DNA of 64,000 nucleotides, taken from Butyrivibrio sp. (lineage in GTDB: Bacteria > Bacillota > Clostridia > Lachnospirales > Lachnospiraceae). Below, piece by piece: positions 8,210 to 16,936 of this stretch (the first letter of the stretch is position 1; each line of letters opens with the position of its first letter). A model generated the notes under the pieces. It was given only the letters and a program-made list of their open reading frames with translations, did no database searches and was not told where the DNA came from. The translations under genes were made by a program, and so were the position numbers. The DNA lies in NCBI GenBank assembly GCA_015056495.1, contig SVGC01000003.1, positions 62,001-126,000 on the forward strand, read 5' to 3'.

Positions 8210-9028
8210 ATGACAATAAAGGAGTTTTCTAATCTGTGCGGTTGTAACCCGCAGACAATACGATATTATGATCGCATGAATTTGCTGAAACCGGTTAAAG
8301 TAGATGATTGGACAGGATATCGCTTTTATGATGAAAGGCAGGCTCTTGATTTTGTAAAGATAAAGAATCTTCAAACTGCTGGTTTCACAATCGATGAGAT
8401 AAGACAACTTCTCGATGCAGATAATGAAGCTATTTATGAAGCATTTTCAAAGAAAATCAAGGAGCAGAAGGACAAACTTAATGCAATGCTTGAGATTCAG
8501 AAGTCATACCAGAGCGAACTAACAGAAATGGCCAAAACAATTGAAGAAGTCCGAGGTGAGGTCAAAAAGCGCATGGACGATTACAATCCAAGCCTGGAAT
8601 TTGGAATTGATAACGCCACATATGATCAGATGAAGGGAAATGTAGATGATTTTTTTGACAACATTATAAAAAGCTGTGAATATGACAAATTTAAATATCT
8701 TAATAATGGTGAGAATAGCAAAGAATTTGAACAAGATTTATTGAATAATCCAAATTTAGTAACTTGTTATGAAAAGCATGGTTGGGATGCAGTAAAAGAC
8801 TTTTATGATGAATTTTCCGTTTTAGAAGATGGTCAGGAATACAAGCTTCTTTTTGAACTTGCATCTGATAAAGCAAACTGGACAGGCTTTGCAAATACCA
8901 TCCTGGGAATGCTGATTTTGAAGAACAAGGGAAGAAAAAGAAGGCTTGGCTGCAAGATCGACAGTTCTAAAGATGGATATAATCACTTCTGGCTTTTAAA
9001 AAGAAAAAATGACGAGATAGGAAAATAA
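8210..9028 (+). CDS. MerR-family transcriptional regulator
   Basis: MTIKEFSNLCGCNPQTIRYYDRMNLLKPVKVDDWTGYRFYDERQALDFVKIKNLQTAGFTIDEIRQLL; RBS GAAGGAG before ATG 8210. Confidence 0.9.
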   Translation: MTIKEFSNLCGCNPQTIRYYDRMNLLKPVKVDDWTGYRFYDERQALDFVKIKNLQTAGFTIDEIRQLLDADNEAIYEAFSKKIKEQKDKLNAMLEIQKSYQSELTEMAKTIEEVRGEVKKRMDDYNPSLEFGIDNATYDQMKGNVDDFFDNIIKSCEYDKFKYLNNGENSKEFEQDLLNNPNLVTCYEKHGWDAVKDFYDEFSVLEDGQEYKLLFELASDKANWTGFANTILGMLILKNKGRKRRLGCKIDSSKDGYNHFWLLKRKNDEIGK

Positions 9029-9029
9029 A

Positions 9030-10079
9030 ATGGGGAAATACAACTTAGAAGAGCTTTATAATCAGGTAACAGAAGCTATTGCAACATTAGATTTTGATCA
9101 GATATGGGAGGGTTTCAAACCGCTGAAATTTGCACTCTATGATGATGAGAAGTGCTATTGTAATGGTGAATATATAGAAAAAACAGCGGATTTTTGCGCT
9201 AATACGGCTATAGAGTATCATGGTGAGACAATAGCTATTTGGAATATTTCAGAAAAACCTGATCCAACTATATTAACATCAGAAATAGTACATGAAATGT
9301 TCCATGCATTTCAGATGATGCAAGGGTGGAATTGCTGGGCAAAAGAACTCGAAGCACTGTACAAATATCAGTATAGTGCTGAAAATCTAAGCCTAAAGCG
9401 TTATGAGAACAAGATTTTACTGAACATTCTGGTTGATTACAACGAAGCTAAATACGAAGAGCTCATGTCTATAAGAAAATACCGTAGTGAAGCATTTCCA
9501 TATGAATTTTCTTACGAAACAAAGGTGGAAGAGATAGAGGGAACAGCAACTTATGTTGAGTGGCAGGTATTGAAGCAGTTAGATGAAAAAAAGGCTTATG
9601 AATTTACAGAAAAGATGAAAAAAGTAATGACTCAGCCAAAGTATTTTTTCCCTATTAGAATTTCAAGTTATAATACCGGTGCTCTTATGATTCATGCCAT
9701 GAGGTGTGCTGGTAACTATCCTTTTGCGACAAGCGAAAGACCTGTAATAAGATCCTTACTTAAAAATATATTGCCCAAGGAGTTTGAGCCTGATAATAAG
9801 GTCATAGATACTGATGTTGAGAAAGCTCTTTCTGATTTTAATGAAGAATCCAAAAATATTATAGAATCTGCTATTGCCCGTAATGAGGTTGTTTTGACAG
9901 GACCTTTGGAGCTGGAAAGCTTAAATATATATGATGCCAGGTGCTACAAAGGATTTCTTACCTCCAGGTTTTTCATATTGTACAAGGAAAATGGTGAAAC
10001 AAAGATGTTTAATGGGGATGTAGTCATCCGCATGAAGGATGAGAATACTATTGATACTGTTTACAGATGGGTATCTTAA
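9030..10079 (+). CDS. Putative zinc-metallopeptidase-like protein (HExxH...E), family unknown
   Basis: TSEIVHEMFHAFQMMQGW (HEMFH) and EEIEGTATYVEWQ downstream; starts 1 nt after the merR-family stop. Confidence 0.6.
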   Translation: MGKYNLEELYNQVTEAIATLDFDQIWEGFKPLKFALYDDEKCYCNGEYIEKTADFCANTAIEYHGETIAIWNISEKPDPTILTSEIVHEMFHAFQMMQGWNCWAKELEALYKYQYSAENLSLKRYENKILLNILVDYNEAKYEELMSIRKYRSEAFPYEFSYETKVEEIEGTATYVEWQVLKQLDEKKAYEFTEKMKKVMTQPKYFFPIRISSYNTGALMIHAMRCAGNYPFATSERPVIRSLLKNILPKEFEPDNKVIDTDVEKALSDFNEESKNIIESAIARNEVVLTGPLELESLNIYDARCYKGFLTSRFFILYKENGETKMFNGDVVIRMKDENTIDTVYRWVS

Positions 10080-10088
10080 AAAAGAGTA

Positions 10089-10117
10089 TTGACACCATTT
10101 TGTCTGTAAATTATACT
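10089..10117 (+). promoter_or_regulatory. Sigma-A-type promoter
   Basis: TTGACA (10089-10094), 17 nt, TATACT (10112-10117). Confidence 0.7.
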
Positions 10118-10152
10118 AACAACTAACAATTTTCAGAAAGTAGAGAACTGCC

Positions 10153-10263
10153 GTGTTAAATATCAGACTCATCAATTCAACTACACCATCAAATAATCAG
10201 CCCGTGAATAATAATCAGGGGTTTATTGGTGTTATGTATGATGAGGAAAGCGGTAATGCATAG
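10153..10263 (+). CDS. Candidate leader ORF (36 aa) VLNIRLINSTTPSNNQPVNNNQGFIGVMYDEESGNA
   Basis: Open frame between promoter and leader terminator; GTG start, weak RBS. Followed by a second mini-ORF MKMQIR (10266-10286). Confidence 0.25.
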   Translation: MLNIRLINSTTPSNNQPVNNNQGFIGVMYDEESGNA

Positions 10264-10295
10264 TTATGAAAATGCAAATCAGATAAGAGATTAAG

Positions 10296-10334
10296 CCTCA
10301 TCAGACTTACAAAAAGGTTTGATGAGGTTTTTTT
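10296..10334 (+). terminator. Leader terminator (attenuator candidate) upstream of the GNAT-methyltransferase gene
   Basis: CCTCATCA...TGATGAGG followed by TTTTTTT, ending 26 nt before ATG 10361. Confidence 0.7.
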
Positions 10335-10360
10335 ATATTCAAAACCAGGAGGAGAAGATT

Positions 10361-11650
10361 ATGGAACTTATCAGAGTGCAGGATTCAGACTACAGAAAGA
10401 CTTACGAGCTTTATATGTCTTTTCCTGAAAATGAAAATGGCTATATGAACAATTTATATGGCTATGATTATGAGCAGTTTTTGGAATGGATTGAGAAAAA
10501 GCGCAACTGGTCCCTGGGAAAAGAGTTGCCGGAGGGATTTGTACCGGATACAACTTATGTTTTGGTTGATGGAGATGTTTATGTTGGAGTTTTCAATCTG
10601 CGCCATTGTTTGAATGATTTTCTCAGGGAAGGCCCAGGCCACATAGGCTATTGTATATCAAAAAAGTTTAGAGGAAGAGGATATGCCACAAAAGGACTGG
10701 AGCTGGCTTTGGAAAAAGCAAGACAGATGTGTATCCATGAAGTTTATATGTCTGTGAATAAGGATAATCCTGCTAGCCTGCGTGTCCAAATTAAAAATGG
10801 AGCATACATTCACCATGAAAATGACACAGAGTATTTTACTAGGATAGATCAGATAACAGAGGGTGCTTCAAGAGAAGAAATTGTGACCAAATTCTATTCC
10901 CAGTATGAAGAAGATGGTCGCCTTGAAAGGTCGGTCCATGGAAGGCTGGAATATGCTACAACTATGAATTACATCCATAGATTTGCTGATAAAAATTCTA
11001 AGGTGCTTGAAATTGGTGCCGGTACCGGAAGATATTCAATAGCTCTTGCTAAAGAGGGAATGGATGTAACAGCAGTTGAACTGGTTGAGAAGAATCTTGA
11101 GGTGCTAAGGGCTCATAGTAAAGAGCTCCTTAACCTTCATTCTATCCAGGGAGATGCCACAAATCTTCAATCTTTGGCTAGCAATACCTTTGATGTCACT
11201 CTTGTTTTGGGCCCACTATATCATTTGTACGAATCAAATGAAGTGAACAGAGCAATAGATGAGGCCATTAGGGTAACAAAACCTGGTGGAGTTATTATGT
11301 TTGCGTTCATATCAGTTTACGCAATCATGTATTCTAACTACTTCTATGGAAACTGGGCTTTGGGACAGGAAGAAAATTTTACAAAAGATTATCGAATCAG
11401 GCACTTTAAGGAACAGCTTTTTACAGGTTATGACATTACTGAGTTTGAGCAGCTCTTTAAAGAAAAAGATGTTTTCTGGATAACCACAACGGGTGTGGAC
11501 GGACTTTTGGAACCACTAGAACAAAGAGTTGATTTTGAAGTTTCTGATGAAGATTTCAACAAGTTATTCGAGTGGTACCTGCAATTTTCTGAAAAGAGGG
11601 AACTCTTGGGCAACACAAACCATCTGCTCTATATATGTAAAAAGCAATAA
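10361..11650 (+). CDS. Bifunctional GNAT acetyltransferase-SAM methyltransferase fusion
   Basis: N-terminal GNAT: HIGYCISKKFRGRGYATKGLELALEKA...; C-terminal methyltransferase: VLEIGAGTGRYSIALAKEGMDVTAVEL...FDVTLVLGPLYHL. ATG 10361 after RBS CAGGAGGAG. Confidence 0.85.
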   Translation: MELIRVQDSDYRKTYELYMSFPENENGYMNNLYGYDYEQFLEWIEKKRNWSLGKELPEGFVPDTTYVLVDGDVYVGVFNLRHCLNDFLREGPGHIGYCISKKFRGRGYATKGLELALEKARQMCIHEVYMSVNKDNPASLRVQIKNGAYIHHENDTEYFTRIDQITEGASREEIVTKFYSQYEEDGRLERSVHGRLEYATTMNYIHRFADKNSKVLEIGAGTGRYSIALAKEGMDVTAVELVEKNLEVLRAHSKELLNLHSIQGDATNLQSLASNTFDVTLVLGPLYHLYESNEVNRAIDEAIRVTKPGGVIMFAFISVYAIMYSNYFYGNWALGQEENFTKDYRIRHFKEQLFTGYDITEFEQLFKEKDVFWITTTGVDGLLEPLEQRVDFEVSDEDFNKLFEWYLQFSEKRELLGNTNHLLYICKKQ

Positions 11651-11728
11651 AAGAGTAGACCAGCGCATGTTTTAAGATATATGATTTAAAAAAATGTTAC
11701 TATTAAGCATGGTTGGAGGGAAAAGAGA

Positions 11729-12475
11729 ATGTATATTGATTGTGACGGCATAAAACTAAATGCTTATCTAGATATGCCGAAGAATAATTCAGATAAATGT
11801 CCATTGTGTATCATAATCCATGGTTTTACAGGACATAGTGAAGAAAGACATATTGTTGCGGTTCAGGAAACACTTAATGAAATCGGGGTGGCAACACTTC
11901 GCGCAGACATGTATGGACATGGAAAGAGCGACGGAAAGTTTGAAGATCACACGCTTTTCAAGTGGCTTACAAATATCCTTGCAGTAGTTGACTATGCCAA
12001 GAAGCTTGATTTTGTTACAGACATCTACATGGCAGGACACTCTCAGGGCGGACTTTCTGTAATGCTTGCTGCAGCGATGGAAAGAGATATTGTCAAGGCA
12101 CTTATTCCATTATCACCTGCTGCAATGATCCCTGAAATAGCCAAAACCGGAGAACTTCTCGGAATTAAATTTGATCCGGAGAATATTCCCGATGAACTTG
12201 ATGCCTGGGATGGAAGAAAGCTAAAAGGCAACTATGTCAGAGTTGCTCAGACTATCAGGGTTGAAGATTTTGTGGATAAATACACAAAGCCAGTACTTAT
12301 AGTTCATGGTGATCAGGATGAAGCAGTTCCTTATGAGTCCTCCGTGATTTTTTCTAAGTTGTATAAGAACTGTAAATTAGTAACTATTCTCGGAGATACT
12401 CACTGTTATGATCACCATCTTGAGCTTGTCACTGAAGCGGTAAAAGAATTTATGCTTGAGCAGATTGCTAAATAA
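11729..12475 (+). CDS. Alpha/beta hydrolase (serine aminopeptidase S33/BAAT-like)
   Basis: IIHGFTGHSEERHI...RADMYGHGKSDGKFEDHT...MAGHSQGGLSVMLAA...VHGDQDEAVPYE...GDTHCYDHH. Confidence 0.85.
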   Translation: MYIDCDGIKLNAYLDMPKNNSDKCPLCIIIHGFTGHSEERHIVAVQETLNEIGVATLRADMYGHGKSDGKFEDHTLFKWLTNILAVVDYAKKLDFVTDIYMAGHSQGGLSVMLAAAMERDIVKALIPLSPAAMIPEIAKTGELLGIKFDPENIPDELDAWDGRKLKGNYVRVAQTIRVEDFVDKYTKPVLIVHGDQDEAVPYESSVIFSKLYKNCKLVTILGDTHCYDHHLELVTEAVKEFMLEQIAK

Positions 12476-12493
12476 TTATATGTATGCTACTAT
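12465..12493 (+). promoter_or_regulatory. Putative promoter of the ABC-F leader
   Basis: TTGCTA, 17 nt, TACTAT; overlaps the 3' end of the hydrolase gene. Confidence 0.45.
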
Positions 12494-12568
12494 TCAATTT
12501 AGAAAAAGAAAGGGCGATTTTTCGCAGAGGTGACTGAATGATTATTAGATAATTTGATTTAGGTGAAC

Positions 12569-12616
12569 ATGTTGATACGGCTGCTGCGTATGTGGCGGCT
12601 TAATGTGTACGCTTAA
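12569..12616 (+). CDS. Leader peptide (uORF) MLIRLLRMWRLNVYA
   Basis: 15-aa ORF with AGGTG upstream, in the ABC-F leader before an intrinsic terminator; flanked by CTGAATG/CATTCAG. Confidence 0.6.
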   Translation: MLIRLLRMWRLNVYA

Positions 12617-12670
12617 ATTGGATTATCATGCATTCAGAGCCTATTTTATTCATATATAGGTCTATTTGTG

Positions 12671-12709
12671 TGAGTCTATTTTGCGTACGCAGGGTAGACT
12701 CATTTTATT
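12671..12709 (+). terminator. Leader terminator (attenuator) of the ABC-F gene
   Basis: TGAGTCTA-N16-TAGACTCA, perfect 8-bp stem, then TTTTATT; about 60 nt upstream of ATG 12769. Confidence 0.7.
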
Positions 12710-12768
12710 GGAAAAAATGGATTTTCTTTCAATAAATATTTCTGACTGATAGACAAGGGGGCTTATAT

Positions 12769-14241
12769 ATGACTAGAAGATTACTAATACAAGCAGAGAA
12801 TATAGTTCATTCCTATGGAGAACAGACAGTCCTTGATTTTGACAGATTTTATCTGTACGAAGGTGAGAAAGTAGGACTGGTTGGAATGAATGGTGCAGGT
12901 AAGAGTACGCTGCTTAAGCTATTGGCAGGAGAGATAGAACCTACGTCAGGAACAATCTCCAGCAAATGCACTCCTTTTTATTTTGAACAGTTTGGATCTG
13001 ATGTTACATATGTTGAAACTGACTATGCAGAGGCAGGAAAAATGGGAGTGGCAGACCGACTCTGGCAGGAAAAGGTCAGTGGCGGAGAAGATACCAGAAT
13101 AAGGCTTGCACAGCTCTTTTCAAGCACGCATGCGGTGGCATTTCTGGACGAACCAACTTCAAATCTGGATTTCGAAGGCGTTGAAATGCTCAAAAAGAGA
13201 CTAAAAGAAATAGATACATTTGTCATGATCAGCCATGACAGGTCTGTTCTAAATGATCTATGTGACAGGATCGTAGAAATATCTTTTGGGAAACTGCATA
13301 GTTACAGCGGAAATTACGATGAATATGTAGTCCAGAAAGAAGAACTGATTAAAACACAGCAGGCAGAATATGAGAATTATCAGGCTGAGAAAAAGAGACT
13401 AAGAAACGTCTACATAGATAAAAAAGTCAAGGCAAAGACTGTCGAAAAGAAGCCGAAGAATTTATCAGCAAGTGAAGCAAAGGCAATTTCTTTTTGTGGC
13501 AATAGAAAACCAGAGGACAAGGCGCGAGGAATAGAAAGAAGTGCTGCAAACGTTCTTAAACGAATTGAGCATATGGAGGTAAAAGAAAAACCAAAAGAAG
13601 AACCAACTTTAAGGCCGGATTTCAGGCTTACTAATCCACCAAGAAATCCCATTGTGATCCGCGGAGAGCATATTTCTTTTGCCTATGATGATCATGTTGT
13701 CTTTGACGATGCCAATTTTATGATAAAAAACGGAAGTAAGGTGGCCTTACTTGGCTGTAACGGTGCAGGAAAGACTACCTTGCTTGAACTTATCAACCAG
13801 CGGGAAAGCATATATGTGGTTCCGGGAGTCAAAATAGGGTATGCCAAGCAGAATATGTCACAGATAGAACTTGATAAAACTGTTCTTGAAAATGTTCGCA
13901 GAGTCAGCATTCAGAGTGAGAGCCTTTCCAGGATAATATTGGCACGTCTTTTGCTATCTGAAAGAGATATGCACAAAAAGGCATCAGAGCTTTCTGGTGG
14001 TGAGAGGATGAAGCTGTCTTTTGCAATGCTTTTTGTGTCAGATGTAAATTTGCTTATATTGGATGAACCAACGAACTATCTTGATATCCCATCTGTTGAG
14101 GCTTTAGAAAAAATGCTGAAAGAGTATGAAGGAACACTTGTGTTTACTTCACATGATAAAGTTTTTGTGGACAGGATCGCAACAGAGAGGCTTTATCTAG
14201 GTAACGGGAAGATTAGAGAATGTGACAAAACTGTAATGTAA
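12769..14241 (+). CDS. ABC-F family ATPase (antibiotic-resistance/ribosome-protection type)
   Basis: Two ABC domains without TM segments: GMNGAGKSTLLKLLAGE, SGGEDTRIRLAQLF, LDEPTSNLDFEG; GCNGAGKTTLLELI, LSGGERMKLSFAML, LDEPTNYLDIPS; charged inter-domain linker. Confidence 0.9.
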   Translation: MTRRLLIQAENIVHSYGEQTVLDFDRFYLYEGEKVGLVGMNGAGKSTLLKLLAGEIEPTSGTISSKCTPFYFEQFGSDVTYVETDYAEAGKMGVADRLWQEKVSGGEDTRIRLAQLFSSTHAVAFLDEPTSNLDFEGVEMLKKRLKEIDTFVMISHDRSVLNDLCDRIVEISFGKLHSYSGNYDEYVVQKEELIKTQQAEYENYQAEKKRLRNVYIDKKVKAKTVEKKPKNLSASEAKAISFCGNRKPEDKARGIERSAANVLKRIEHMEVKEKPKEEPTLRPDFRLTNPPRNPIVIRGEHISFAYDDHVVFDDANFMIKNGSKVALLGCNGAGKTTLLELINQRESIYVVPGVKIGYAKQNMSQIELDKTVLENVRRVSIQSESLSRIILARLLLSERDMHKKASELSGGERMKLSFAMLFVSDVNLLILDEPTNYLDIPSVEALEKMLKEYEGTLVFTSHDKVFVDRIATERLYLGNGKIRECDKTVM

Positions 14242-14303
14242 AAGCTTCATGGATGTACTATGATGATATTTATAGAGTTGTAGAATAATCTGAGGAGTAC
14301 ATT

Positions 14304-15011
14304 ATGAGACTATTCTTGTTAGAAGATGATGATGCCATTGGGATGGGGCTTAAATATTCATTGGAAAAAGAGAATTATGAGGTAGTTCATGTCAGAACCA
14401 AGAGTGAAGCTCTTGAAACATTTAGCGAAAAGAGTGTTGACCTATGCATATTGGACATAAACCTTCCGGACGGAAATGGCTACGATGTCTGCAGATATAT
14501 CAAGGAAAAAGAGGATGTGCCTGTAATTTTCTTAACTGCCAGTGATGCAGAGGTTAACGTAGTCATGGGGCTCGAGATGGGAGCGGATGACTATGTGTGT
14601 AAGCCGTTTAGGATAAATGAGCTTATGGCAAGGATAAAGACTGTACTAAGAAGAAGCGGACGAGGCAGCGAAAATAATGCTTCCGAGACAGAAGGAATCC
14701 TTGAAATCCAAAATGTCCGCATACACTTAAGTGAAGCCAAGGTTGGAATAGTTGATGAGATAACAGGGAAAGAAACAACAGCCGACCTGACAGCCCTTGA
14801 GTACAGGCTTTTACTTGCTTTTTGCAATAACAGAGGAAACGTTATGTCCAGAAATCAGCTCCTTGAAGATATGTGGGATGTAAATGGAGACTTTGTCAAT
14901 GATAATACGCTGACAGTTTATATCAAGAGATTACGAGATAAAATAGAAAAAGATCCTGCAAATCCGCAGATCATAAGGACTGTACGCGGCCTTGGCTATA
15001 TTGTTAAGTGA
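14304..15011 (+). CDS. OmpR/PhoB-family response regulator
   Basis: MRLFLLEDDDAIGMGLKYSL...LCILDINLPDGNGYDVCR...GADDYVCKPFRINELMARI; C-terminal winged helix YRLLLAFCNNRGNVMSRNQLLEDMW. Confidence 0.95.
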   Translation: MRLFLLEDDDAIGMGLKYSLEKENYEVVHVRTKSEALETFSEKSVDLCILDINLPDGNGYDVCRYIKEKEDVPVIFLTASDAEVNVVMGLEMGADDYVCKPFRINELMARIKTVLRRSGRGSENNASETEGILEIQNVRIHLSEAKVGIVDEITGKETTADLTALEYRLLLAFCNNRGNVMSRNQLLEDMWDVNGDFVNDNTLTVYIKRLRDKIEKDPANPQIIRTVRGLGYIVK

Positions 15012-15056
15012 GTCAGCGGGGACAAAGAGCCAATCTGATACGTCCCCACTGATTCA
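15009..15056. repeat. Degenerate copy of the GTCAGCGGGGAC...GTCCCC palindromic repeat; overlaps the RR stop codon
   Basis: TGAGTCAGCGGGGACAAAGAGCCAATCTGATACGTCCCCACTGATTCA; ends match the 19535-19612 palindrome. Confidence 0.75.
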
Positions 15057-15078
15057 AAACAACTGGGGAGAAACGAAT

Positions 15079-16077
15079 ATGCTAAAAAATAAGGAATCAA
15101 GAATAATGATATTTGTTGCCACTGTGATTACAGTAGTAGCTTCAATATGCGGATATGCATTATGTGGCATATCCGCATTTCTTCTATTATTGCTGGTAGG
15201 AATAGCTATTACAGGCGGATTTGTCTACATAACAAAAAGAAGATATGAAGACATCAGTGCGCTCAGTTCTTATCTTGAGAAGGTCCTTGCAGGTGGAGAG
15301 GTCCCTAATATCCTGGATCAGGAGGAAGGTGAGCTGTCCATATTAAAAACTAATATCTACAAAGCTACATCTACCTTGTGCCACCAAAAAGAGCTTTTGT
15401 CAAAAGATAAAGTGGCTATGGCCAATGCCATTGCAGATATCAGCCATCAGCTCAAAACTCCCCTTACATCAATGATAGTAATGAATGATCTTCTCATGAC
15501 TGAAGAGGATATTCAAAAGAGAAATGAATTCCTCAAAACACAGTCAAATCAGCTTGATAGGATGAACTGGCTCATACAGACTCTTTTAAAATTATCCAAG
15601 ATCGATGCAGGGACTATCACTATGAACCCGGAAAATGAAAAAGCGGATGAGCTGATAAGCGAAGTGATGAGGCCTTTTGAAATACAGATGGAATTAAAAA
15701 ATATTACATATCGCTATAGAGCTGCCAATACAGTCATAAAGTGCGATAAAAACTGGACTATAGAAGCTCTTCAGAATATTGTGAAAAACTGCATTGAACA
15801 TATAGATGAAGGTGGAAAACTTGAAATCACCACAACTGAAACCAACATTTACTCGGAAATAGTTATAGAAGATAATGGCTGTGGTATTCCGGAGAATGAA
15901 CTGCCACATATTTTTGAAAGATTTTACAAAGGCAGTAATGCAGGAAAAGACAGTGTAGGAATTGGACTGGCGCTTTCTAATTCGATAATCACAAGTCAGC
16001 ATGGGGAAATCATTGTAGAGAGCAGTGAAGGAGAAGGAACCAGGTTTAAGGTAAGGTTCTATAAGACAATCCTGTGA
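15079..16077 (+). CDS. Sensor histidine kinase, intramembrane-sensing (BceS-like)
   Basis: Two N-terminal TM segments with a very short loop; ISHQLKTPLTSMIVM H-box; IEDNGCGIPENELPHIFERFYKG; GIGLALSNSI. ATG 15079 after GGGGAG. Confidence 0.9.
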   Translation: MLKNKESRIMIFVATVITVVASICGYALCGISAFLLLLLVGIAITGGFVYITKRRYEDISALSSYLEKVLAGGEVPNILDQEEGELSILKTNIYKATSTLCHQKELLSKDKVAMANAIADISHQLKTPLTSMIVMNDLLMTEEDIQKRNEFLKTQSNQLDRMNWLIQTLLKLSKIDAGTITMNPENEKADELISEVMRPFEIQMELKNITYRYRAANTVIKCDKNWTIEALQNIVKNCIEHIDEGGKLEITTTETNIYSEIVIEDNGCGIPENELPHIFERFYKGSNAGKDSVGIGLALSNSIITSQHGEIIVESSEGEGTRFKVRFYKTIL

Positions 16078-16121
16078 AAAAAATAGGCTAGTGTATGCTA
16101 AGAACAAAGTTTTGCCCTATG

Positions 16122-16135
16122 TGACAAAATTGTAA
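16122..16135. promoter_or_regulatory. Candidate BceR-type operator TGACA-AAAT-TGTAA
   Basis: Fits TNACA-N4-TGTAA; upstream of the ABC transporter operon next to the BceRS-like pair. Confidence 0.45.
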
Positions 16136-16240
16136 TTAAAAAGTCATCAGATAGTAAGGTTGAGGCGATAATCTATTCTCAAAGCAGGAATTAAAGATAC
16201 TTGTATTTGAAGTTACCTGCAATGAGAAAGGGGCATGAAT

Positions 16241-16936
16241 ATGAATATTTTGGAAATCAGAAATTTATGCAAAGTATATGGTCAGGGGGAGACAAGAGTT
16301 GATGCTCTGAAAAATGTTTCTTTTGACGTAGAACAGGGAGAATTTGTGGCAATTGTAGGTCCTTCAGGATCAGGTAAGTCAACACTTCTTCATATATTGG
16401 GCGGAGTAGATGTACCGACATCAGGAACCTGCAATATAGCCGGAACTGACATAGGTAAACTTGATGAAACAAAGCTTGCAATCTTCCGAAGAAGGAACAT
16501 TGGGCTTATCTACCAGTTTTATAACCTTATTCCAATCCTGAATGTGGAGGAGAACTTAACACTTCCTATTCTTCTTGATGGCAAAAAACCGGATAAGGCT
16601 CTTCTTAATGACCTTGTGGAAAAGCTTGGATTAAAGAGCAGACTCTCTCACCTTCCAAACCAGCTATCAGGTGGGCAGCAACAGAGAGTATCCATCGGGC
16701 GTGCGCTTATGAATCACCCGGCTCTCCTTCTTGCAGACGAGCCTACCGGCAACCTTGATTCTGAGAACAGCAAGGAGATCATCTCACTTCTTCGCAAGTT
16801 CAACAAGGAAAATAATCAGACGGTTATCATTATTACGCATGATGAGAGAATAGCTCTTTCTGCTGACAGAGTGATTACAATTGAAGATGGTCAGATTACC
16901 AGGGATTCAGGGAAAGCCGGGGTGATCGCATCATGA
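16241..16936 (+). CDS. ABC transporter ATP-binding protein (LolD/MacB/BceA-type)
   Basis: VGPSGSGKSTLLHILGG; LSGGQQQRVSIGRALMNHPALLLADEPTGNLDSENSKEI. Start at 16241 preferred for RBS spacing (ORF track gives 16235). Confidence 0.92.
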   Translation: MNILEIRNLCKVYGQGETRVDALKNVSFDVEQGEFVAIVGPSGSGKSTLLHILGGVDVPTSGTCNIAGTDIGKLDETKLAIFRRRNIGLIYQFYNLIPILNVEENLTLPILLDGKKPDKALLNDLVEKLGLKSRLSHLPNQLSGGQQQRVSIGRALMNHPALLLADEPTGNLDSENSKEIISLLRKFNKENNQTVIIITHDERIALSADRVITIEDGQITRDSGKAGVIAS

